Below the pieces are notes generated by a model. The model saw only the letters and a program-made list of their open reading frames with translations, did no database searches and was not told the DNA's origin. A stretch of 64,000 bases of DNA. Origin: Actinomycetota bacterium (GTDB taxonomy: Bacteria; Actinomycetota; Actinomycetes; Streptosporangiales; Streptosporangiaceae). The first letter of the stretch is position 1. Each line of letters begins with the position of its first letter. Below are positions 28,932-38,878 of the stretch, one piece after another. A program made the translations under genes and the position numbers. Location: the NCBI GenBank assembly GCA_027314515.1, contig DAHVAR010000160.1, positions 1 through 64,000 on the forward strand, given 5' to 3'.

Positions 28932-30635
28932 TCAAGGAGTGCCGCCGAGCATCCTGTTTGCCAGGCTGACGTTAGCGGTGCCCTGTACCAGTTCCGTCAT
29001 GAAGGTCACGATCCGGGTCCGCTGGCCCGCCGTCCTTGGCCGGCGCAAGCTGGTGAACTCGGCCCAGACGAGGATGAGGTAATGGCCCTTGGCCAGGGCT
29101 TCCTCGATGCCGGTCCCGTTGCCGATCCGCCGCGTGGGGCCGCGCTTGCCCGTCAACTGGGCGATGTAATCGCTGGCGTCGGCGGCCCTCACGGCCCTAG
29201 CGGCGCGGGCGGCGGTGCTGAGGTTGAGCACGCCGACGGTGCCCATCAGGCCCAGCGATCTTGCCAGGTAGGTGGCGCGGACGGCCTGATCGCAGCGCCC
29301 GGCGCTGACGGCTGACTGAATGTTCGATCCGGTGACTGCCCCGTTGCAGCGCCTGCTGATCGCGCTCGCCGTGCGAGTGACGAGTTGCCCGCCGATCGGG
29401 AAGCTTGCCGGGAACAACTGCGCGACCGTCAGCGGCTGCGGGTCGGACTGGCGGGAGCCGATGTGGCCGTACGGGCCCAGCGACGGGCTCTGCGACGCGC
29501 TGGACGTTACCTTGGGCTGGCCGGTGGCCGCCGCACCTGGATTCGGCTTGCCCCCGGCACGCAGCACGGTATAGGCGAGCGTGGCCGCGGCGGTGAGGAC
29601 GAGCAGCAGGGCAACCGAGATGGCGAGCTTGACACTGGCCGGACGCTTGCGGCGAGCGGGCCGGCGTGCGCTCTTGGTCCGACTCCCGCTGGCCGGGCGG
29701 TTGCCGCGCGGGTGCGTACCGTCAGCGGTGGACCCCCGTTCGGTGCGCTTGTCCGGCTGCGATCCGGCGGCTGCCAACGGGGCGCTGTGCGCGCCGCTGT
29801 GGCTGCGACCGGGCCGCTCCTCGCGCTCCGGGCTGTCGCCGACGTGGCTGGTGCGCTCGGTTCTCTCCGGGCCAGGCGTCACAGGCTCAGGCCCAGGGCG
29901 CGGCGGGGCGGGGCGGCCATCAGGTGGCGCGCCGGGCCGGGTCGGGGCCGTCCAGGTCCCGGTCGACCGGCCATCGCTGACCGCCTGCCAGGTCTGCGTC
30001 GAAGTCACGTCGGCCGCCGGGTCGCTGACCGCGAGCACTGAGTAAGCCGGCTCGGCACCGGAATCGTCGTAATACCGGGAACCGGACTCGGCCCGCTGTG
30101 CTGCCAGACGGCCCGCCTGGGCGGACGGGCTGTCCTGGCCGGCTGGTGGCACCTGGAACCCGCGGTTCGCCTGCTCACGGCCTGGCGGGCCAGCCTGCGA
30201 CGGCGGCCCGCCCTGGCTTTCAAAGCCGCGGTTCCAGGCCGCGAACTGGCCTGGCGGATACATCGGAGGCGGCTGACCGGGCGCTGGCGGGTAACCGCGG
30301 ACCGGGCCCTTGCCAGCGGAACCGCCGGCGGACCAGTCACCGCGGGCGGTACTCCCGTTACTGGCCGGCCAAGGGCCACGTCCCGGCTCAGTCCGCGTTC
30401 CCGCGCCGCGCGGGCCGGAGCCGGACCAGCCGGTCCTGTCGGTGCTGGTCCTGTCGGTGCCGGTCATGTCCCTGCCGTCGGGGGGCCGTCTGCTGGCATC
30501 CCGGCCACCAAGGGTTGGGTCGGTGCCGTCGGCGGCATCCCGATCGCGGGCGGCATCCCTATCGCCACGGCCCGCCACCGGGCCCAGGCGACGGCTGCTC
30601 CGCTGGTCGGCGCCGTCGCTAGCAGGGATTCGCAT
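28932..30635 (-). CDS. Single-pass membrane protein with long disordered cytoplasmic region
   Basis: I do not recognise this 567-residue protein. The first 335 residues are Arg/Asp/Pro/Gly-rich, low-complexity and probably disordered, with a proline-rich patch (YPPAPGQPPPMYPPGQFAAW). A basic stretch (RRPARRKRP) leads into one membrane helix (LAISVALLLVLTAAATLAYTVL, about 336-357). The remaining 210 residues are probably extracytoplasmic, with one cysteine pair (RRCNG, GRCDQ) and the ending TELVQGTANVSLANRMLGG. The layout resembles the 38879-40039 protein. It lies antisense between truA and rplM, a position held by ESX-4 genes in mycobacteria. The start is uncertain because no clear Shine-Dalgarno is visible. 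Confidence 0.7.
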   Translation of the reverse strand: MRIPASDGADQRSSRRLGPVAGRGDRDAARDRDAADGTDPTLGGRDASRRPPDGRDMTGTDRTSTDRTGWSGSGPRGAGTRTEPGRGPWPASNGSTARGDWSAGGSAGKGPVRGYPPAPGQPPPMYPPGQFAAWNRGFESQGGPPSQAGPPGREQANRGFQVPPAGQDSPSAQAGRLAAQRAESGSRYYDDSGAEPAYSVLAVSDPAADVTSTQTWQAVSDGRSTGTWTAPTRPGAPPDGRPAPPRPGPEPVTPGPERTERTSHVGDSPEREERPGRSHSGAHSAPLAAAGSQPDKRTERGSTADGTHPRGNRPASGSRTKSARRPARRKRPASVKLAISVALLLVLTAAATLAYTVLRAGGKPNPGAAATGQPKVTSSASQSPSLGPYGHIGSRQSDPQPLTVAQLFPASFPIGGQLVTRTASAISRRCNGAVTGSNIQSAVSAGRCDQAVRATYLARSLGLMGTVGVLNLSTAARAARAVRAADASDYIAQLTGKRGPTRRIGNGTGIEEALAKGHYLILVWAEFTSLRRPRTAGQRTRIVTFMTELVQGTANVSLANRMLGGTP

Positions 30636-30696
30636 GCGGTTGAGCGTATCGCCCTGGGCCGCGAAGTTCGCCTGGTCACGCGTTTTCTGGTCCGCG

Positions 30697-30758
30697 CACG
30701 TCTCATGGGGCCCGGTGCCCGTCTCATTGGTCCGGTGCCCGTCTCATGGGGTCGGGTG
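30697..30758 (+). repeat. Three 20-21-bp tandem repeats upstream of rplM
   Basis: Variants of CCCGTCTCATGGGGCCCGGTG occur three times in succession (30697-30717, 30718-30737, 30738-30758), in the 442-base region between the divergent membrane protein gene and rplM. No function is evident. The rest of the gap holds only the rplM promoter. Confidence 0.75.
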
Positions 30759-30910
30759 CGCGCTTCACGGGGCCCGCGCTGGAGTCGGCCTGCCCGGAAT
30801 CCCCGTTGGCCATCTCCGCTGAGTCGCTGGCCAGGCTGGCTGGCGCGGGCCTCCGCGGATGCCCGCGCAGCAGCGGAACGGTATGACCGCGGCGGTAGAG
30901 CCTCCTTGCT

Positions 30911-30940
30911 TTGACCTCTGTGGCTTAGGGCCGGTATCCT
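30911..30940 (+). promoter_or_regulatory. Candidate rplM promoter
   Basis: TTGACC (30911-30916) and TATCCT (30935-30940) are 18 bases apart, a good housekeeping promoter. It would yield a leader of about 130 bases for rplM-rpsI. Confidence 0.6.
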
Positions 30941-31077
30941 GCTTGGGCATCCATGCGTACCGGCATGCCCGTCGTGCCCCAGCGGCAGGTGAGCTGCGGC
31001 CAGTACCTGCGGATTCTCGCGCCCGGGCGACATGCCCCAGCGCGGGCCAGAGATTCAGGACTCACACGCGAAGGCTT

Positions 31078-31542
31078 ATGACTGTGCGCACTTTCAGCCC
31101 GAAGGCCGCTGACATTCAGCGCCAATGGCATGTGATCGACGCCTCGGATGTCGTGCTCGGCCGGCTGGCGAGCCAGGCAGCCGTGCTGCTGCGCGGCAAG
31201 CACAAGCCCGTTTTCGCGCCGCATGCCGACACCGGCGACTTCGTCGTCATCGTCAACGCCGCCAAGGTTGCCATCAGCGGGAACAAGCTGCGTGACAAGA
31301 TGGCCTACCGGCACAGCGGCTATCCGGGCGGGCTCCACTCGGTTTCCTACGCCCAGCTGATGGCAACCAACCCTGAGCGCGTCATCGAGAAGGCGGTCAA
31401 GGGCATGCTGCCAAAGAACGCCCTGGGCCGTCAGATGCTGCGCAAGCTCAAGGTCTACGCAGGTCCGGAGCACCCGCACAAGGCCCAGCAGCCAGTGCCG
31501 TTCGAGATCACCCAGATCGAGCAGCGGGCCAGCGCCAACTAA
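31078..31542 (+). CDS. rplM: Ribosomal protein L13
   Basis: L13 is an early 50S assembly protein. The 154-residue sequence [24 protein letters not shown], the [18 protein letters not shown] segment and [12 protein letters not shown] identify it. The ATG at 31078 follows GAAGG; the open frame extends upstream without similarity. It forms an operon with rpsI 56 bases downstream. Confidence 0.96.
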   Translation: MTVRTFSPKAADIQRQWHVIDASDVVLGRLASQAAVLLRGKHKPVFAPHADTGDFVVIVNAAKVAISGNKLRDKMAYRHSGYPGGLHSVSYAQLMATNPERVIEKAVKGMLPKNALGRQMLRKLKVYAGPEHPHKAQQPVPFEITQIEQRASAN

Positions 31543-31598
31543 CGTCCTAACGTCAGAGCCAGGCTAGAGATTCAACCGGGAAGTACGAGGAAGACAAC

Positions 31599-32114
31599 GT
31601 GGCCGAGTCCACCGAGACGCTGGATGCCGGAGCGGACGCCAACGCGCCCGAGGAGCACCTGTCGGAGTACACCACATCGACCGGCGACAACGCCCAGCCC
31701 AGGCAGGCTGCCCGGAAGCCGGTGGTGACCGGCAAGGCACAGGGAACGGGCCGCCGCAAGGAGGCCATCGCGCGGGTCCGGATTCAGCCGGGCACCGGTC
31801 AGTGGAAGATCAACGACCGGTCGATCGAGATCTACTTCCCGAACAAGGTGCATCAGCAGCTGATCAGCGAGCCGTTCGTGGCGCTGGGCGCTGAGGACCA
31901 GTTCGACGTTGTGGCGCGCATCGTCGGCGGCGGCGTCAGCGGCCAGGCAGGTGCGCTGCGCCTGGGCATCGCCAGGGCGCTGATCCTGGTTGACCCGGAC
32001 AGCCGCTCCACCCTGAAGCGAGCCGGATTCCTGACCAGGGACGCCCGGGTCACCGAGCGCAAGAAGGCTGGGCTGAAGAAGGCCCGCAAGGCTCCGCAGT
32101 ACTCCAAGCGCTAA
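31599..32114 (+). CDS. rpsI: Ribosomal protein S9
   Basis: S9's C-terminal Lys-Arg tail reaches the P-site tRNA anticodon; here it ends RKAPQYSKR, as expected. The conserved core starts at [19 protein letters not shown] near residue 49. The 171-residue length reflects an acidic N-terminal extension ([20 protein letters not shown]) typical of actinobacterial S9. The start is GTG at 31599 with CGAGGAAG upstream. Confidence 0.96.
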   Translation: MAESTETLDAGADANAPEEHLSEYTTSTGDNAQPRQAARKPVVTGKAQGTGRRKEAIARVRIQPGTGQWKINDRSIEIYFPNKVHQQLISEPFVALGAEDQFDVVARIVGGGVSGQAGALRLGIARALILVDPDSRSTLKRAGFLTRDARVTERKKAGLKKARKAPQYSKR

Positions 32115-32153
32115 CCGGGCCGGCCAGCACGGCACGGAGGATCTTGGCGGGCG

Positions 32154-33572
32154 ATGGGCCAGCTTTTCGGTACTGACGGCGTCAGGGGTGTCGCTGGTCA
32201 TGAGCTGACGGCCGGACTGGCGATGAACATCGCCGCCGCGGCGGCCAGCGTGCTCACCGCGGCCCGCTCGCGGCGTGCCGGGGAGCGCCCGTTCGCGGTC
32301 GTCGGCCGGGACCCGCGCGTGTCCGGCGAGTTCCTCGAGGCGGCCGTCGTCGCCGGCCTGGCAGCCGGCGGGATCGACGTCGTGCGGCTCGGAGTGATCC
32401 CGACACCGGGTGTCGCTTATCTCACGGCTGCTATGGGAGCCGATTTCGGCGTCGTCCTCTCAGCGAGTCATAACCCGGCCGCTGACAACGGAATCAAGTT
32501 CTTCGCCCGCGGCGGCGTGAAACTCCCGGACGCGGTCGAAGACCAGATAGAGGACGAGACAGCCGCCATGCTGAGCGGCCGGGCTGCCGGTACTCCGCCT
32601 GGTCGTGGCGGGCTGAGCCGCGGCCCGTCGGGGGTGCCGCCGGGCGGTTTCGGCCGGATTAGCGACGCTAAGGATCAGGGCGAGCAGTACCTCGCGCATC
32701 TGCTGAGTACCGTTCAGTGTCAGCCTGGCTATGACGGATCCCCGCTGGCGGGGCTGCGGGTCGTGGTTGACTGCGCCCACGGCGCCGCCTCCAGTTATGC
32801 ACCGAACCTGCTGCGCCGGGCCGGGGCCGACGTCATCACGATCGGAGCCGACCCGGACGGGCTGAACATCAATGCGGGCTACGGCTCGACGTGCCTCGGG
32901 ACGTTGTCGGCGGCGGTCCGGGAGGCGCAAGCGGATGCCGGCATAGCCTACGACGGCGACGCGGACCGGTGCCTGGCGGTCGATGCGGCCGGCCAGATCG
33001 TGGACGGCGACCAGATCCTTGCCGTGCTGGCCATCGCGCTGCGGGCCGACGGCAGGCTGGCGGGCGACACGGTGGTCGCAACCGTTATGTCGAACCTCGG
33101 GTTCCGGCGGGCGATGCGCGCGGCTGGCATCGACATAGTCGAGACACCGGTCGGTGACCGGTACCTGATCGCGGCGATGCTGGACGGCAAGTTCGTGCTC
33201 GGTGGCGAGCAGTCGGGCCACGTCATCATGCTCGACCACGCGACGACTGGCGACGGCATGCTGACGAGCCTCCACCTGCTCGCCCAGACAGCCCGGCAAG
33301 GCCGGCCGCTAGCCGCGCTTGCAAGCGTGATGACGAGGTATCCGCAGGTTCTGATCAACGTGCCGGGCGTGGACAAGACGCTGGTGGCATCGTCGCCCGC
33401 GCTGAGTGACGCGGTGACGACGGCCGCCGCGGAACTCGGCGAGGCGGGCCGAGTGCTTGTGCGGCCGAGCGGTACCGAGCCTGCCGTCCGGGTCATGGTG
33501 GAAGCAGAGGACGCCGGCCAGGCTGACCGGCTAGCCCGCCGCCTGGCCGATGTCATCAGCGAACTGGGTTAG
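32154..33572 (+). CDS. glmM: Phosphoglucosamine mutase
   Basis: GlmM interconverts glucosamine 6- and 1-phosphate on the route to UDP-GlcNAc for peptidoglycan. The N-terminus [15 protein letters not shown], the phosphoserine loop SASHNP (103-108, active Ser105), the metal loop DGDADR and the C-terminal [15 protein letters not shown] are all present. At 472 residues it is about 25 longer than usual because of a Gly/Pro-rich insert ([19 protein letters not shown]) after the first domain. It lies 39 bases after rpsI, the usual actinobacterial neighbour. Confidence 0.97.
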   Translation: MGQLFGTDGVRGVAGHELTAGLAMNIAAAAASVLTAARSRRAGERPFAVVGRDPRVSGEFLEAAVVAGLAAGGIDVVRLGVIPTPGVAYLTAAMGADFGVVLSASHNPAADNGIKFFARGGVKLPDAVEDQIEDETAAMLSGRAAGTPPGRGGLSRGPSGVPPGGFGRISDAKDQGEQYLAHLLSTVQCQPGYDGSPLAGLRVVVDCAHGAASSYAPNLLRRAGADVITIGADPDGLNINAGYGSTCLGTLSAAVREAQADAGIAYDGDADRCLAVDAAGQIVDGDQILAVLAIALRADGRLAGDTVVATVMSNLGFRRAMRAAGIDIVETPVGDRYLIAAMLDGKFVLGGEQSGHVIMLDHATTGDGMLTSLHLLAQTARQGRPLAALASVMTRYPQVLINVPGVDKTLVASSPALSDAVTTAAAELGEAGRVLVRPSGTEPAVRVMVEAEDAGQADRLARRLADVISELG

Positions 33573-33703
33573 CCGGCCTGGCCAGCACGCCGGGTTAGCA
33601 GCCAGCCAGCCAGCGAGCCGGGTTAGCCGGCCCGGACGGTCAGCGCGCCCGCGCGCGGGCTGGCACGGCGTCGCCGGTCGGTGCCGCATGGCAGGCTTAG
33701 CGC

Positions 33704-34054
33704 ATGATCGTTGGCATCGGCGTCGACGTCGCCGAGATCTCCCGGCTTGAGCAGGCGCTCGCACGATCACCGAGACTGGCAGTGCGCTTGTTCGCCGACA
33801 GTGAACGCGGGTTGCCGACGCGATCGCTGGCCGGCTGCTTCGCTGCCAAGGAAGCCGTGGCCAAGGCCCTCGGCGCACCGCCAGGGCTGCGCTGGACTGA
33901 TGCCGTCATCGGTCACGACGCCAGCGGCGCGCCCGTGCTTCAGATCAGCGGAACCGTCGCGGCTGCCGCGGCCCGGCTCGGAGTGACGAACTGGCACGTC
34001 TCGATCAGTCACGATGCCGGCCTGTGCGTGGCCATGGTGGTTGCTGAGCGATGA
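33704..34054 (+). CDS. acpS: Holo-[acyl-carrier-protein] synthase
   Basis: AcpS transfers phosphopantetheine from CoA to acyl carrier protein. The 116-residue protein has the metal-binding Asp8 in [12 protein letters not shown], the [13 protein letters not shown] motif with Glu50, and [10 protein letters not shown]. The 131-base gap after glmM contains GGGTTAGC three times. No strong Shine-Dalgarno precedes the ATG. Confidence 0.96.
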   Translation: MIVGIGVDVAEISRLEQALARSPRLAVRLFADSERGLPTRSLAGCFAAKEAVAKALGAPPGLRWTDAVIGHDASGAPVLQISGTVAAAAARLGVTNWHVSISHDAGLCVAMVVAER

Positions 34055-34124
34055 TCAGGGCAGGCTCGTGCTGTGCTGCGTCGCGGGGCGTGAGGACGGG
34101 GCGTGAGGACAGGGCGATGAGACG

Positions 34125-35660
34125 ATGAGGAACGCGCACCAGGTGGCGGCGGTGCGCGCCGCTGAGCACGCGCTGATGGCCAGGCTGCCGGCCGGGGCGG
34201 CGATGCAGCGCGCCGCGGCGGGCCTGGCGTCGGTGTGCGCGAGCCTGCTCGACCACGTCTACGGCGCATCGGTAGCAGTCATCGCGGGCAGCGGCGACAA
34301 CGGCGGTGACGCGCTTTACGCGGGCGCCCGCCTGGCCGGCCGCGGTGCTGACGTCACCGCGATCGCGTCCGGGCCGAAGCTGCACGAAGCGGCCGCAGCG
34401 GAACTCCTGGCCCGCGGTGGCCGCATCATGGCGGCCAGTGGCGGCCGCGATCTGGGTTGCGCGGGCAGCGCACCAATCGCGCCTGCCGCCGCACACGCGA
34501 TCGCGGCGGCGGACCTGATCATGGACGGCATCACCGGGATCGGCGGTCACGGCGGCCTGCGCGAGCCCGGTGCGTCGCTGGCGCGGCTGATCGCCCTGGC
34601 TCGTGCCGACGGCGCGGTAGTCGTCGCGGTCGACTTGCCCAGCGGGATCGACGCCGACACCGGCGAGGTCCATGGCGCCGCAGTCCAGGCCGACGTGACT
34701 GTGACGTTCGGCACGATCAAGCCCGGCCTGCTGATCGACCCGGGCGCGAGCTTCGCCGGCCTGACGGAGCTGATCGACATCGGCCTGGCCGCCTACCTGC
34801 CCGACCCCGATGTCGTCTCCCTCCAGGCTGCCGACGTGACGGAAGTACTGCCACGCCCGACGACCGAGTCCGACAAGTACCGCCGCGGCGTGCTTGGCCT
34901 GCTGGCCGGCAGCGATCAGTACACCGGCGCGGCAGTGCTGTCCTGCGGTGGCGCCATCCATGGCGGGGCAGGCATGGTCCGGTTCGTGTCGGCCGAGGTC
35001 GCGGTCGGGGTCGTGCGCCAGCACTGGCCGGAGGTGGTGCTCACCGCCTACGACCCGGACCGCCCGGCTGAGGCGATCACGACCGCCGGCCGGGTGCAGG
35101 CCTGGGCGGCTGGCCCTGGGATCGGCACCGGGCCGGAGGCGGCCGCCCTGCTCGACGCGGTGCTAGCCAGCGACGTACCGGTACTGGTCGACGCCGATGG
35201 CCTCACCCTGCTGGCCGGCCGCCGCGATCTGCTGCGCCGCGAAGCGCCCGTGCTGATAACGCCGCATGCCGGCGAACTGGCTCGCTTGCTGTCGGCGGAC
35301 CGCGACGACATCGAGGCGCGCCGGCTGCACTACGCCCGCACGGCAGCGGCCGAACTAGGCGTCACCGTACTGCTCAAGGGCTCGACGACGCTGATCGCCA
35401 GCCCGGACGAGAGTCAGCCGGTGCTGGTGAACTCGACCGGCTCGAGCTGGCTTGCCACGGCCGGCTCGGGCGACGTGCTGTCCGGCCTGGCGGGCTCGCT
35501 GCTCGCGCAGGGCGTCCCCGCCGCGGCGGCGGCGGCGGCGGCCGCTTACCTGCACGGCATGGCCGGCCGGCTCGCCGCACGCGATGCCCCGATCGGCGCC
35601 AGCGACCTGATCGCCGTGATCCCGGCCGCGATCCGCGCTGTGACGAACGGCACTAACTAA
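34125..35660 (+). CDS. nnrD: Bifunctional NAD(P)HX epimerase/dehydratase
   Basis: This 511-residue fusion repairs hydrated NADH and NADPH. The N-terminal YjeF_N epimerase domain (about 1-220) shows VIAGSGDNGGDALYAG and DLPSGIDADTGEVHG. The C-terminal ADP-dependent dehydratase domain of the ribokinase fold (about 235-510) shows DADGLTLLAG, TPHAGELARL, LLKGSTTLIA and WLATAGSGDVLSG with the catalytic Asp. The ATG at 34125 lies 70 bases after acpS. The gene sits between acpS and alr, as in Streptomyces. Confidence 0.95.
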   Translation: MRNAHQVAAVRAAEHALMARLPAGAAMQRAAAGLASVCASLLDHVYGASVAVIAGSGDNGGDALYAGARLAGRGADVTAIASGPKLHEAAAAELLARGGRIMAASGGRDLGCAGSAPIAPAAAHAIAAADLIMDGITGIGGHGGLREPGASLARLIALARADGAVVVAVDLPSGIDADTGEVHGAAVQADVTVTFGTIKPGLLIDPGASFAGLTELIDIGLAAYLPDPDVVSLQAADVTEVLPRPTTESDKYRRGVLGLLAGSDQYTGAAVLSCGGAIHGGAGMVRFVSAEVAVGVVRQHWPEVVLTAYDPDRPAEAITTAGRVQAWAAGPGIGTGPEAAALLDAVLASDVPVLVDADGLTLLAGRRDLLRREAPVLITPHAGELARLLSADRDDIEARRLHYARTAAAELGVTVLLKGSTTLIASPDESQPVLVNSTGSSWLATAGSGDVLSGLAGSLLAQGVPAAAAAAAAAYLHGMAGRLAARDAPIGASDLIAVIPAAIRAVTNGTN

Positions 35661-35784
35661 CGCCGCACCCGGCTGTGGCGGCCGGCCGAAGCCGTCCCGG
35701 CGCCGCAGCGACTCCGGCACCGCAGCCGTTCCGGCACCGCAGCCGGGCTCAACCGCCCCGCGCTGGCTGGCACACTGAGTTGTC

Positions 35785-37029
35785 ATGGACGGGCACCCGG
35801 AAGCAGCCGTCGACCTGGACGCGATCCAGGCGAACGTGGCTGCCCTGAAGCGGCACGTCGCTGCCGCTCAGGTAATGGCAGTCGTCAAGGCTGACGGATA
35901 CGGCCACGGAATGCTGGAATCGGCCAGGGCCGCGCTGGCCGGCGGCGCGACCTGGCTGGGCGTTGTCCAGGTTGCGGACGCGATCGCGCTGCGCAAGGCC
36001 GGGATCCGCGAGCCAGTGCTGAGCCTGCACGGCAGTCCGGACTCGCCGCACGCGCAGGCCATCACGCATGAGATCGATCTGACGGTAGGCTCCGCCGCGC
36101 TGCTGGATCAGGTGGCGCTAGCCGCAGTGGCCGCGGGCAAGCCGGCCCGGCTGCACTTGGAGGCCGACACTGGCATGGGCCGGGGCGGTGCTATCGCGGC
36201 CGACTGGCCCGCCCTGGTCGACGCGGCGCTGTCGGCTCAAGCCGCCGGGCGGGTGAAGATCGTTGGCTTGTGGTCGCACTTCGCCTGCGCCGACATTCCC
36301 GGTCACCCGGCGATCGGCCGGCAACTGGATGCCTTCCGCGCTGCGGTCGCGGCGGCCGAGCGAGCGGGAGCGAGGCCCGAGGTACGGCACCTCGCCAACG
36401 GCCCGGCAACCCTGACCCTGCCCGGCTCCTACTTCGACCTGGTCCGCCCCGGCGGTGCCGTCTTCGGCCTGTCTACCCTTCCCGGCGGCGCGCCGGACTG
36501 GCTGCGTCCTGCCATGACCCTGCGGGCGAGGCTGATCCAGGTGAAGCGGGTGCCGGCCGGCACGCCGGTGTCCTACGCGCACCGGTACGTCACCGATGGC
36601 GACACCTTGCTCGGCGTCCTGCCGCTTGGCTACAACGAGGGGATCCCCAGGCTTGCGACGAACGCCGTCAGGTTGCTCGCCAGCCGGGGCAGGCGGGTTT
36701 CCATCGCCGGGACCGTCAACCTGAACCACATCATCCTGGACCTCGGTGACGGCCCGTCGGAGGCGGGCGACGAGGTCGTCGTCTTCGGACCGGGCGATCA
36801 CGGCGAGCCCACGGCTCAGGAGTGGGCAGAAGCACTCGGCACGATTTCCTACGAGATCGTCACCCGGTTTACCGGAAAGGTGCCGAGAACCTACTCTGGG
36901 GTAGCTGCAGCCGGAACCGGTGGGCTGGCGCCAGGCAATGCAGCGGCCGGGACCGGCGGCGGGGCCGGCTACATGGCGGCGCAGGCCGCAGACGGGAGAA
37001 CCGATGGTCAGGTGGCGGCGGCTTTCTAG
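35785..37029 (+). CDS. alr: Alanine racemase
   Basis: Alr makes D-alanine for peptidoglycan using pyridoxal phosphate. The cofactor lysine is Lys35 in AVVKADGYGHG and the catalytic tyrosine Tyr264 in VSYAHRY. At 414 residues it carries about 35 extra C-terminal residues rich in Gly and Ala (GTGGLAPGNAAAGTGGGAG), which overlap the next gene. A CACACT hexamer nine bases upstream of the ATG and the absence of a Shine-Dalgarno suggest a leaderless transcript. Confidence 0.96.
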   Translation: MDGHPEAAVDLDAIQANVAALKRHVAAAQVMAVVKADGYGHGMLESARAALAGGATWLGVVQVADAIALRKAGIREPVLSLHGSPDSPHAQAITHEIDLTVGSAALLDQVALAAVAAGKPARLHLEADTGMGRGGAIAADWPALVDAALSAQAAGRVKIVGLWSHFACADIPGHPAIGRQLDAFRAAVAAAERAGARPEVRHLANGPATLTLPGSYFDLVRPGGAVFGLSTLPGGAPDWLRPAMTLRARLIQVKRVPAGTPVSYAHRYVTDGDTLLGVLPLGYNEGIPRLATNAVRLLASRGRRVSIAGTVNLNHIILDLGDGPSEAGDEVVVFGPGDHGEPTAQEWAEALGTISYEIVTRFTGKVPRTYSGVAAAGTGGLAPGNAAAGTGGGAGYMAAQAADGRTDGQVAAAF

Positions 37030-38077
37030 CGTCGCAGGGCTGGCTACCGGGGTCGCGGCGGCCTCAGCCGGCGCGGTGATCGCCGTGGAGAAGGCCGCGG
37101 TGGGCCGGATCCGGCTGCGCCCCGATCCGGCCGTGACCGAGCCGTTCGGTCAGCTACGCGGGCGGCCGGTGACGGTCATCGCCGAAGACGGAGTGCGCCT
37201 GCACACCGAGGTCTGCGGGCCGGAGGACTCGCCGGTAACGATCGTGTTCTGTCACGGCTATACGCTCAGTCAGGACGTCTGGCACTACCAGCGCCAGGCT
37301 CTGCAGGCTGACTACCGCCTGGTGTTCTGGGATCAGCGCAGTCACGGCAGGTCAGGGCGCAGTGATCCGGCCCGGATCAGCATCGGACAGCTCGGCCGTG
37401 ACCTGGCAGCCGTGCTGGCCGCGACGACACGGGCGGGCGCCCCTGTCGTGCTGGCCGGGCACTCGATGGGCGGAATGGCGATCATGGCGCTGGCCGACCA
37501 GCATCCGGAGTTGTTCGGCAGCAAGGTGATCGGCGTAACGCTGATTTCCACCACCGCGCTGGTCGACCCGACCGGCTGGCTGCCGGGGCCACTGCGTCCG
37601 GTCGGCCGCTGGGCGGCCCCGGCGCTGCTGCGCGGGTCATCCCGCGGCCGGCGGGCGGAGCTGACCGAGCGAATCCGCGACGCGGCCGGCGACCTGGCGT
37701 TCCTGTCCACTCGCTTCATCGCGTTCGGTGACCCGGACGTCAGCCCTACCGTCGTCGAATTCCTCGAGCACACGATCAGGGCGACGCCCATCGATGTCGT
37801 CGCCGACTTTTACCTCGCGCTGACCGAGCATGACGAGCGGGGCTCGCTGGCAACGATCGGCAGGGTCCCCACGGTCGTGCTGACCGGCCTGGAGGACCGG
37901 CTGGTCGCCACCGCGCAGACCGCTGAGCTCGCTGCCGGGATCCCGGGAGCCAGCCTGGTCGAGATACCGGCGGCCGGGCACATGGTGATCTTGGAACGGC
38001 CCGGGATCGTGACGGAGGAGATATCCGGCCTGGTGGCGCTGGCACTGGAGGAATCGGCGACCAGGCGGCCGGCATGA
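37004..38077 (+). CDS. Alpha/beta-fold hydrolase
   Basis: The 357-residue protein has an N-terminal hydrophobic helix (VAGLATGVAAASAGAVIAVE), then an alpha/beta hydrolase domain: oxyanion region FCHGYTLSQDVWHYQ, nucleophile elbow GHSMGG with Ser154, acidic residue in TGLEDRLV and the catalytic His in AAGHMVILERPG. The substrate is unknown. The start ATG 37004 follows GGGAG and lies inside the alr 3' end (26-base overlap). The stop overlaps tsaE by four bases. A hydrolase between alr and tsaE is a recurrent actinobacterial arrangement. Confidence 0.9.
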   Translation: MVRWRRLSSVAGLATGVAAASAGAVIAVEKAAVGRIRLRPDPAVTEPFGQLRGRPVTVIAEDGVRLHTEVCGPEDSPVTIVFCHGYTLSQDVWHYQRQALQADYRLVFWDQRSHGRSGRSDPARISIGQLGRDLAAVLAATTRAGAPVVLAGHSMGGMAIMALADQHPELFGSKVIGVTLISTTALVDPTGWLPGPLRPVGRWAAPALLRGSSRGRRAELTERIRDAAGDLAFLSTRFIAFGDPDVSPTVVEFLEHTIRATPIDVVADFYLALTEHDERGSLATIGRVPTVVLTGLEDRLVATAQTAELAAGIPGASLVEIPAAGHMVILERPGIVTEEISGLVALALEESATRRPA

Positions 38078-38733
38078 CCGGCCAGCCGAAACGGCCATCA
38101 CCGGCAGGGCAGCCATCACCGGCAGACCTGGCAGGACAGCCAGCGCAGTCCGCAGCCGCGCAGCCCGGCGGGGATTCCGACGGCAGCGACACGGAGGCGC
38201 CGGGTGTCGACGAGCTGATCCGGGTGCCGACGGCCGACCAGATGCGCGGACTCGGCCGCCGCCTGGCCAGCCTGCTGCGGGCCGGCGACCTCGTGCTGCT
38301 GTCCGGCCCGCTGGGCGCCGGCAAGACCACCCTGGCTCAGGGCATCGGGGCGGGCCTCGGCGTTCGCGGCTCGGTTACCTCGCCGACATTCGTCATCGCG
38401 AGGGTGCATCCGAGCCTGGCAGCGGGACCCGACCTGGTGCATGCCGACGCCTACCGGCTCGGCAGCCGTGCCGAGGTGGACGACCTGGATCTCGATGCAG
38501 ATCTGGGGACCGCGGTCACCGTGGTCGAGTGGGGCGAAGGGCTGGTCGAGGACCTGGCGCCAAGCTTCCTGTCGGTCCGGATCTGGGCCGACGAACCACC
38601 GGCCGGCCAGGACGTGAGCGACGCCGGGGAGGCCGGCACCCGGCGGACCGTGCTGATCCGCGGCTCCGGCGAGCGGTGGCGGGACCCGGATGTGGCCGAG
38701 GCGACCCGGCTGGCGCTGGCCGACCTGAGCTGA
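38074..38733 (+). CDS. tsaE: tRNA t6A synthesis ATPase TsaE
   Basis: TsaE is the ATPase that works with TsaB and TsaD in placing threonylcarbamoyl on A37 of ANN-decoding tRNAs. The P-loop GPLGAGKTT (78-86), VTSPTFVIARVH and HADAYRLGS are typical. The 219 residues include about 45 extra N-terminal Pro/Ala-rich residues. The ATG is in an ATGA overlap with the hydrolase gene. Confidence 0.95.
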   Translation: MTGQPKRPSPAGQPSPADLAGQPAQSAAAQPGGDSDGSDTEAPGVDELIRVPTADQMRGLGRRLASLLRAGDLVLLSGPLGAGKTTLAQGIGAGLGVRGSVTSPTFVIARVHPSLAAGPDLVHADAYRLGSRAEVDDLDLDADLGTAVTVVEWGEGLVEDLAPSFLSVRIWADEPPAGQDVSDAGEAGTRRTVLIRGSGERWRDPDVAEATRLALADLS

Positions 38734-38878
38734 GCTCGGCACTGGCTGTCCGCGCGCAGGCCGCAATGCGTGCCGAATCGTCCTGCGAGGCGGTGTTCGC
38801 GCTATTACACTGCCGGTGAGTCCAGCGGGTCCTTGCCGGGGGCACCCGCGGCTCCGATCAGCCACCAGGAGGCGTGCC

